The position numbers were made by a program, and so were the translations under genes. The notes below the pieces were generated by a model, which saw nothing but the letters and a program-made list of their open reading frames with translations, searched no databases and was not told the origin of the DNA. From a virus, in IMG/VR virus record IMGVR_UViG_3300045747_000270, positions 1 through 44,703 of that record: a stretch of 44,703 nucleotides of DNA, one strand, 5' to 3'. Positions 39,101-44,703 of this stretch are shown one piece after another (the stretch's first letter is position 1; each line of letters begins with the position of its first letter).

Positions 39101-39645
39101 TGGCCTTAATCGCTACCCCCGGCGGAACGACCTCTAACAGTTACTGTACGGTCGCTGAGGCTAGCAATTACTTTGGAAATAGTGTAGGCAAAACACTATG
39201 GGAAACAACTGAATTTCAAGACGTGTCTCTAATAGAGGCTACACGTTTATTAGATACTCTAGTGACCTGGAACGGTTATATTGCCTCTGAGTCACAACGT
39301 CTACGTTGGCCTAGAATGTGGGTTCCAAAACCTGATGTCTATCCATACGTAAGCGCTACTACAGACGTGGGTGTCGGAGGCCCGTATCTTCCCAACGACG
39401 TAATCCCAGAACCCATCAAAGACATTGTCTGCGAATTGGCTTACAGTCTTATTTCCACTGGGGGTTTCCAAATGGAGGAAAACCCAGTGACATTGGTTCG
39501 TGTAGGAACGTTGCAAGTCAGATTCGCAGAGAAAGTCAAAAGTTACGGTTTACCCCTTATGGTTAGAAGTATGATTGCTCCTTGGGGATCCTACTCTCTA
39601 GAGTCTAGTAATGATGTTAGACAAGTCGGGGTGGTAAGAGTATGA
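39100..39645 (+). CDS. Head-tail adaptor (DnaT-like/gp6-type connector)
   Basis: 181 residues. Begins GGTTSNSYCTVAEASNYFGN and has ATRLLDTLVTWNG, RLRWPRMW and a helical C-terminal half, the recurring pattern of phage head-tail connector proteins sometimes annotated DnaT-like. It binds under the portal. Coupled to the next gene. Confidence 0.7.
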   Translation: MALIATPGGTTSNSYCTVAEASNYFGNSVGKTLWETTEFQDVSLIEATRLLDTLVTWNGYIASESQRLRWPRMWVPKPDVYPYVSATTDVGVGGPYLPNDVIPEPIKDIVCELAYSLISTGGFQMEENPVTLVRVGTLQVRFAEKVKSYGLPLMVRSMIAPWGSYSLESSNDVRQVGVVRV

Positions 39646-40004
39646 ACTTAGCCACGATCGTAAGTAATTCTATAGGCAAGGCCCGTATGGCTATGGGTTC
39701 GCTCATAACTACTGCCACCTTGTTGAAGAGCACGACTAAGACTTACGATGTTTTGACAGGTAAGAAAACACAGACGACCACGTCCGTTAAAGTGGACGTG
39801 GTCGTAGATTCGTTTAATGTCAGTGAACTCAACACTAACGTATTGTATTCAGACTTAAAAGTGACAGTCTTCAAGGATCCAACGTTCGAAATGACTCTGG
39901 ACGACAAAATGACTATCGGAACGATCACTTATGCCATTCTAAAGATAACCCCGTCGTATGTAGGTAATGATGTATTAGTTTATACAGTCCAATTGCGCAG
40001 GTAG
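39642..40004 (+). CDS. Head closure/stopper protein
   Basis: 120 residues with a beta-barrel pattern (TYDVLTGKKTQTTTSVKVDV, DDKMTIGTITYAILKI) fitting the second connector ring. Its TAG stop is within the first bases of R7. Assignment from position and fold pattern. Confidence 0.55.
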   Translation: MNLATIVSNSIGKARMAMGSLITTATLLKSTTKTYDVLTGKKTQTTTSVKVDVVVDSFNVSELNTNVLYSDLKVTVFKDPTFEMTLDDKMTIGTITYAILKITPSYVGNDVLVYTVQLRR

Positions 40005-40104
40005 CGCTCTGGATTGCGCTCTGATCAGTTCAAAACTAACATACCAATAGCAGTACCAAGGCCTAACAATTTAAACTTAAACCAGAGCGGACCTCAGAGC
40101 GCAT
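40001..40104 (+). repeat. Dispersed GCGCTCTG element, copy R7
   Basis: Starts GTAGCGCTCTGGATTGCGCT, identical to R1 over its first 25 bases, centre ATACCAATAGCAGTACCAAG, right arms CCAGAGCGG and CAGAGCGC. It splits an otherwise tightly packed late operon and lies between a TAG stop and an ATG start only two bases past its end. Confidence 0.75.
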
Positions 40105-40105
40105 A

Positions 40106-40486
40106 ATGAAGATCATTTCTACATGGATTGTAAAACCACAGAGTTTTATAGACACTGTAGATAAAGATCTGTCTAAAATTGTAGCAGATCTTGCCACGAA
40201 GGTTTATGATGGCGTAGTCGATAACACTCCTGTGTGGACGGGTCGAGCCAGAAATTGCTGGACTATGAATGCGGACTCCCCTGTATTTAAGTCTATTCCT
40301 TTGAAGGATGTTGGGCAGTTAAGTGTTTTGCCAAGGCCTATTACACCTTCGTTGTCTGGTTCGATGGCAAAAAGACTGGTGTATATTTGCAACGGTCAAC
40401 CTTATTCTGGCGTGTTAGAACATGGGGGTCCGCACAATGCTCCTGTGGGCATGGTGCGTACCACGATTGCAGGACTTAAAGTATGA
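40106..40486 (+). CDS. Neck/tail completion protein (HK97 gp10-like)
   Basis: 126 residues. DNTPVWTGRARNCWTMNADS and YSGVLEHGGPHNAPVGMVRT match the gp10-like pattern (TPVxTGxxR...Y...hE.G....p.gm). It joins head and tail. Ribosome site is poor because R7 precedes the start. Confidence 0.75.
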   Translation: MKIISTWIVKPQSFIDTVDKDLSKIVADLATKVYDGVVDNTPVWTGRARNCWTMNADSPVFKSIPLKDVGQLSVLPRPITPSLSGSMAKRLVYICNGQPYSGVLEHGGPHNAPVGMVRTTIAGLKV

Positions 40487-40869
40487 GTTTTGCAACCGAA
40501 AAACAAGTTATTGAATCTTACGTGGTGGGTAATTACTCGTCCACGTTGATTAAGTACGAAAACGATGAAATGAATGACTCTAGTGTAAACGAATGGATTC
40601 GTGTATCCGTTCAAAACGCTTCAGCCAATCAGGTTTCGTTAGGCAGCGATCCTTTGTACAGGTACAGAGGAATCGCTTATTTCCAAATCTTTGTTAGACC
40701 TGATATAGGCTCTGGAAGAGCTCTTGAGATAGCTGATATTTTGTCCCCCTTATTCAAGTCAAAGCGTATCAGTGGTATACTTTTTCGTGTCCCAAGGGTT
40801 CAAAAAGTCGGTTCCTACAAGGACTGGTATCAAGTAAATGTGTCTGTTGAATTTTCTAGAGAGGAATAA
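40483..40869 (+). CDS. Tail terminator (DUF4128-like)
   Basis: 128 residues, ATGA-coupled. Pattern WIRVSVQNASANQVSLGSDP ... RGIAYFQIFVRPDIGSGRAL ... IFxRVPRVQKVG matches DUF4128-like tail terminators, which cap the tail tube. Confidence 0.75.
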   Translation: MSFATEKQVIESYVVGNYSSTLIKYENDEMNDSSVNEWIRVSVQNASANQVSLGSDPLYRYRGIAYFQIFVRPDIGSGRALEIADILSPLFKSKRISGILFRVPRVQKVGSYKDWYQVNVSVEFSREE

Positions 40870-40871
40870 TC

Positions 40872-41828
40872 ATGGCTAATCTTGGAACATCTAATCGTAC
40901 CGCTCTACGGTACGTACCCGAAGTAACTTTCGGAACCACTCCGGCAACTCCGGCTCTTACAGATATTCGTTACACTGGCGAATCTCTTAACTATGCCGTG
41001 AAAACGGTTCAAAGCACCGAAATTCGATCAGACCGCAATATCGCGGATCTGGTTCGAGTCGGCGCGGACGTCTCAGGAGATATTCAGTTCGAATTATCGT
41101 TCCTGTCATTCGAGGTATTTCTCGAAGCAGTTATGGCTAGTTCTTTTAGTGCCCCGGTAGCTAACGCCTCTACCATGAAAAACGGAACGGTCTTGAAATC
41201 GTTCACGATTCAGAAACATTACCAAGATCTAGCTGTCCCTGTATATCAGAACTTTATTGGGGTGCGTGCTGGCGCCCTTAATCTGGATTTCAAGACCGGA
41301 GCAATTCTCACCGGTTCTCTGACCCTGATGGGTTTATCTTGTTCTGTCAGCACGACACAGATTGTGGGGGCTACAACTCCAGCGAATCCAGGGGTAGCCG
41401 AAGAAATCATGAACGCCGTAACAGACGTGATTGAAATCAAGGAAAACGGTGCGGCTACCACGATGGTGATAAACTCTCTGTCTGTCAACATTAATAATAA
41501 CCTGCGGGCTCAGGACGCGATTGGTTCTTTCGGCCATATCGGTGTAGCACTGGGTAAGATGGACGTGACTGGTAACATCGAAGCTTACTTCACTGATTTG
41601 ACGGCGTATAACCGTTTCGTGAACGGCACTGCTTTTGCTTTGTCATTCAAAGTACAGGACGCAACTACTGACAGTTACACCTTCATCTTCCCCAAGGTTA
41701 AGTTCGAAACCGCTACGGTCGTATCTGGCGGTTTGGATCAAGACATTATGATGAAGGGTACTTGGAGAGCTCTGTATGACACAGCCACTTCTTGCACTGT
41801 CCAGATCGACAAATACAACACTCCCTAA
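40872..41828 (+). CDS. Major tail tube protein
   Basis: 318 residues. Beta-rich throughout, beginning RTALRYVPEVTFGTTPATPA with TEIRSDRNIADLVRVGADVS near 50-70, typical of siphovirus tube proteins; length fits a tube protein with an extra surface domain. Follows the terminator and precedes the chaperone pair. Confidence 0.8.
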   Translation: MANLGTSNRTALRYVPEVTFGTTPATPALTDIRYTGESLNYAVKTVQSTEIRSDRNIADLVRVGADVSGDIQFELSFLSFEVFLEAVMASSFSAPVANASTMKNGTVLKSFTIQKHYQDLAVPVYQNFIGVRAGALNLDFKTGAILTGSLTLMGLSCSVSTTQIVGATTPANPGVAEEIMNAVTDVIEIKENGAATTMVINSLSVNINNNLRAQDAIGSFGHIGVALGKMDVTGNIEAYFTDLTAYNRFVNGTAFALSFKVQDATTDSYTFIFPKVKFETATVVSGGLDQDIMMKGTWRALYDTATSCTVQIDKYNTP

Positions 41829-41850
41829 ACCCTAACTTAAAGGAAAAATT

Positions 41851-42240
41851 GTGGCTATTAACATTGATCAGAGCACCCAAGGCGCAGACGAGGGTGTATG
41901 GACAAAATATCGCGGATCAGAATTCCGTGTGGTGCATACAGGCCATCCGAAATTTCAGCGCGCATTGTCTAGACTTCAAGCCCCTCATCGTCGAAAGATC
42001 GAGAAGGGGACAATGGATCCTGTTGAAAGCCGCGATTTGCTTTGTGCAGCCATCGCAGAAGCATTGGTGTTGGATTGGAAAGGCGTAGTGGATTCGAAAG
42101 GTGCGGACATTCCTTACAGTCGCAAGATTTGTGAGACCGCACTTATCAATAACCCTGATTTGCGAGAGTATATCCAGGAATTTTCGATGGACTTGGAGAA
42201 TTTCCGAGTAGAAGAGCAGGTTGAAAAGGGAAACGACTAG
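41851..42240 (+). CDS. Tail assembly chaperone, short form
   Basis: 129 residues, GTG start with AAGGA upstream. Residues 20-129 are alpha-helical (YRGSEFRVVHTGHPKFQRAL ... SRKICETALINNPDLREYIQ) as in tail assembly chaperones. It covers the tape measure protein during tube assembly. It ends in a frameshift site. Confidence 0.75.
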   Translation: MAINIDQSTQGADEGVWTKYRGSEFRVVHTGHPKFQRALSRLQAPHRRKIEKGTMDPVESRDLLCAAIAEALVLDWKGVVDSKGADIPYSRKICETALINNPDLREYIQEFSMDLENFRVEEQVEKGND

Positions 42241-42551
42241 TCGAATACATTAAGTGGCGTGGGGAGTGGGGGGATAAGGTCGACTTCCTCAAGGAGTTAG
42301 AGGATAAAGGCATATCCCCTCAAGCCCTAGATAAACGCCCTGATGTATTCGAGTGGATGACAGAGTATGTAACGGCGTTCGATATACTGTCTTCTAGACG
42401 TACTTTTGGGATGGATATAAATTCCATCAGTCTGACAGATATTCAGGCTTATCTGGAGTTATTTGGAAGTAGTGATACTGCGGATTTTGTAAGGTTCATA
42501 ATTCAAATGGACGTGGCTTTTATAGAAACCATTAAAAAGCGCAAAAAATGA
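41851..42551 (+). CDS. Tail assembly chaperone, -1 frameshift long form
   Basis: At 42225-42231 the heptamer A AAG GGA (X XXY YYZ in frame) lets ribosomes slip -1 just before TAG at 42238. The -1 frame is open from there to TGA at 42549-42551, encoding GKRLVEYIKWRGEWGDKVDF and a helical domain to IETIKKRKK, about 233 residues in all. This is the classic G/GT arrangement of siphoviruses directly before the tape measure gene. Confidence 0.8.
42225..42231 (+). promoter_or_regulatory. Programmed -1 frameshift heptamer
   Basis: AAAGGGA placed as A AAG GGA relative to the chaperone frame, three codons before its stop; the following 60 bases contain G-rich runs (GTGGCGTGGGGAGTGGGGG) that may form a stimulatory structure. 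Confidence 0.75.
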
Positions 42552-44703
42552 GCGACACTTCGACCCTACAGGTAGTTATAGATCCTAGTGGAGCCGTTAG
42601 TGGGGCCGAGCAAGTAACCAATGCCGTCAATAAGATGGCCAATTCGTCGAAAACCGCATTCGGCGATGTGTCTAGCAGTTTAGAGAGGATGAATAAATTC
42701 CTCTCCGCTGCAAATTCTGGTATATCCGCTTTCTTTACGACTCTAGGAGCGGGCGCGGCCATGAAGTCCTTCATGGATCGCATGATAGACGTTAATACGA
42801 CTTTTAACGCCTTCATAGCGACAATGACGGTTATCAACGGTTCTATCAGCAAGTCAAAAGACGAGTTTAATTACATTGTCGGCGTAGCGAATAAACTCGG
42901 TGTTAGTGTCGAGTCAATTATCAAACAATATGGTCGATTGGCTGCGGCGTTAAAGAGTGTTGACACTACGGGTCAAATGACTCGCCAGGTATTCGAGGCC
43001 ATTTCCGCAGCATCATCTGTGCTGCATATGAAAGGGTACGAAACAAATCTCTTGTTTAATGCCTTGGAACAATCAGTATCTAAGGGCAAGGTTAGTCTTG
43101 AGGAGTTCCAACGCCAATTAGGCAATAAACTCCCAGGGGCGATGCGCATGGCTGCTGAAGCTATGAACATGACGCAGGCAGAATTTCGCAGTGCAGTCAC
43201 TAAAGGTTCCCTAGACGTTAATGAGGTAGTCATAAAACTGGCCACTCAGATCAAGAAAGAATATGGAGATGCCTCGCAGATAGCCGCAGAAATGTTTACT
43301 GGCCAGATGATGCGCATGCAAAACGCAATCACACAGTTGTATGTGACAATCGGACAAAGTGGGGCTATTGACGGACTTACTAAAATCGCTAAAGCTGTAA
43401 CAGGGCTTTTCTCCGACCCCGAGGTTGGTAAAGTATTCGGAGAAGCCCTATATAAACTGTTTAGTGACATAGCCGATTGGATTTCAAAAATCACTTCAAG
43501 TGACATCAAGGATTTCTTTGACGGGTTATCCGGGATTATAGATGCATTTTCTATAATCGTCAAATCGATAGTCACGAATTTCTCTGATTTAGTTGAGGGG
43601 AAAGCAGACTTTCTTAGTTTCGGCGAAGGCGTTGCAAACGTAATGAATATTATGGCTGATGCGGCTATGACATTCGCTTCAGCCCTGGCGTTACTTCCAG
43701 CGATGGCTTACGAAGTAGCTATGGCGGTTAAGGTGCCGTTTGCCGGATTAAAGGCTATATTTGACTTAACTCAAGGTAAATCGATCGCTGAGGTATCCGC
43801 AAGTCTTGAGAGCGATATGAATCAACTCAAGACATCAGACAAACTCACCATGAAGCTCATGGATATCGTTGTAGGCAGTGAAAACTCTCCTACATCGAAG
43901 TCCAGCGCCTTGATCGGTAAAGTTTTCGCATCTATGAGGAATGACAGGGCTAATAAGGCATCTAGCGACGCCGCGGCTCTAATTGCGTCTCAGACTAATT
44001 ACGAAAATCCAGCTTACATGAATCGTTTAGATCACCCTGCAGATAGGGCTTGGTCTGATTACGGTATTGTATCTCAACCGTCTAACCCTACAAATAAAGG
44101 TAAAGGCAAAGTCGATGACTACACTAAAATCATGGAGTCCGTTCAGGCTAAGATAAACCTGCAAACTGCGGAATTGGCTAGTGATGAGAAATTAAACGAA
44201 GCGGACAAGCTGAAGATAGACCTGTATACAAAGATCGATGCGGGTCTGCTGAAACTTAATCTAAAGCAAAAACTGAGTTTAGACGCTAGTCTCGATGAAT
44301 TAGATACTAAGATAAAGTTGGTTAACGCTCACAAGTTGGAAGAGAAAGCTATAGTTGCGGCTACTGAGGCTAGAGAAAAACACCTTACTTCTCTAGCCTC
44401 AGGATTAGACAAGATGAAGACCGAGGTCGAGACTCAGAGAGAGTTTAACGACAGAATAGGGCTGTCTAAAGAGGCCATTTCGGAATTGGACGCGACCAAG
44501 TTGGAGAGTCAAGCTGTTACACTAGAGTTGCTAGCCATAAAGGCCATGGATAAAAACATGGACATGGCCCAGTACGACTTGTATAAAGCTCAAGCCAAAG
44601 AACTACGGACTTTAGGTGAACTCAAGAAAGAGGGCGCAGTAAAACAAGCTGACGTCGATCGTGTTAAGGCCTTGACCGAAGAAAACGCTAAGGCGGCAAA
44701 AGA
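42548..44703 (+). CDS. Tape measure protein, 3' end missing
   Basis: ATGA-coupled to the chaperone; 718 codons visible and open to the window end. The N-terminal domain has the tape-measure pattern VSLEEFQRQLGNKLPGAMRM ... MTQAEFRSAVTKGSLDVNEV (about 177-231). Hydrophobic helices lie near 370-400 (ADAAMTFASALALLPAMAYE) and long charged coiled coils from about 510 on. It sets tail length. The remainder of the gene and the tail-tip genes lie outside the window. Confidence 0.85.
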   Translation, partial: MSDTSTLQVVIDPSGAVSGAEQVTNAVNKMANSSKTAFGDVSSSLERMNKFLSAANSGISAFFTTLGAGAAMKSFMDRMIDVNTTFNAFIATMTVINGSISKSKDEFNYIVGVANKLGVSVESIIKQYGRLAAALKSVDTTGQMTRQVFEAISAASSVLHMKGYETNLLFNALEQSVSKGKVSLEEFQRQLGNKLPGAMRMAAEAMNMTQAEFRSAVTKGSLDVNEVVIKLATQIKKEYGDASQIAAEMFTGQMMRMQNAITQLYVTIGQSGAIDGLTKIAKAVTGLFSDPEVGKVFGEALYKLFSDIADWISKITSSDIKDFFDGLSGIIDAFSIIVKSIVTNFSDLVEGKADFLSFGEGVANVMNIMADAAMTFASALALLPAMAYEVAMAVKVPFAGLKAIFDLTQGKSIAEVSASLESDMNQLKTSDKLTMKLMDIVVGSENSPTSKSSALIGKVFASMRNDRANKASSDAAALIASQTNYENPAYMNRLDHPADRAWSDYGIVSQPSNPTNKGKGKVDDYTKIMESVQAKINLQTAELASDEKLNEADKLKIDLYTKIDAGLLKLNLKQKLSLDASLDELDTKIKLVNAHKLEEKAIVAATEAREKHLTSLASGLDKMKTEVETQREFNDRIGLSKEAISELDATKLESQAVTLELLAIKAMDKNMDMAQYDLYKAQAKELRTLGELKKEGAVKQADVDRVKALTEENAKAAK

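Noticed and set aside
42357-42551. Separate small gene after the chaperone
   Set aside because: It is the end of the -1 frame that follows a slippery heptamer; no ribosome site at its ATG.
1-44703. Lysogeny genes, tRNA or rRNA genes
   Set aside because: No integrase, recombinase, cI-type repressor with operators, tRNA or rRNA was seen; the single HTH gene alone does not show lysogeny.

Overview
The window is part of the genome of a lytic, tailed double-stranded DNA phage with a siphovirus plan: HK97-type capsid, tail tube, frameshifted tail chaperone and a long tape measure protein. No integrase, excisionase or recognisable lysogeny module is present. Shine-Dalgarno sites, the three-segment holin and the M15 endolysin suggest a bacterial, probably Gram-negative host; I cannot name it. 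Both window ends cut genes (a tail protein at base 1, the tape measure at base 44703), so the end of the tape measure gene and the tail-tip genes are missing and the real genome is larger.

Layout. Bases 33425-44703, continuing past the window and on to 9197, form the rightward late region: small and large terminase, portal, scaffold, capsid, connectors, tail tube, chaperone and tape measure, then tail/adhesin proteins, a glycosyltransferase and methyltransferase pair, an M15 endolysin and a holin. Bases 9315-28048 are leftward. The promoter-proximal part (24137-28048) is a run of small unknown proteins. The rest is replication and nucleotide metabolism: primase-helicase, family A DNA polymerase, Cas4-like nuclease, VRR-NUC nuclease, SNF2-like helicase, a possible single-strand binding protein, carbamoyltransferase, NTP pyrophosphatase, dNMP kinase, dCMP hydroxymethylase-type enzyme, dCMP deaminase, DNA ligase and a DEDDh exonuclease. 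Bases 28538-30397 carry rightward small genes and 30926-32289 leftward small genes with a helix-turn-helix protein. Bases 32550-33368 are non-coding, AT-rich and full of iterated repeats, and are the best replication-origin candidate.

The nucleotide cluster points to a modified cytosine. The thymidylate-synthase-fold enzyme has Asp where thymidylate synthase has its dUMP-selecting Asn, the hallmark of dCMP hydroxymethylases. It lies next to a kinase, an NTP pyrophosphatase and a NodU/CmcH-type O-carbamoyltransferase. The simplest reading is 5-hydroxymethyl-dC that is then carbamoylated, giving 5-carbamoyloxymethyl-dC.

Two DNA-level systems stand out. (1) At least ten promoters share a box related to TCATGGGCCCCNGATTATA starting 43-46 bp before a TATAAT -10 element, with no recognisable -35; several place the start codon at the expected transcription start, implying leaderless mRNAs. 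(2) Seven copies of an 75-115 bp element with arms GCGCTCTGATCAG / CAGAGCGC sit in gene junctions and look like a dispersed MITE-like or RNA-structural element. A second promoter class, with TGTAAC boxes, serves the 31-32 kb leftward genes.
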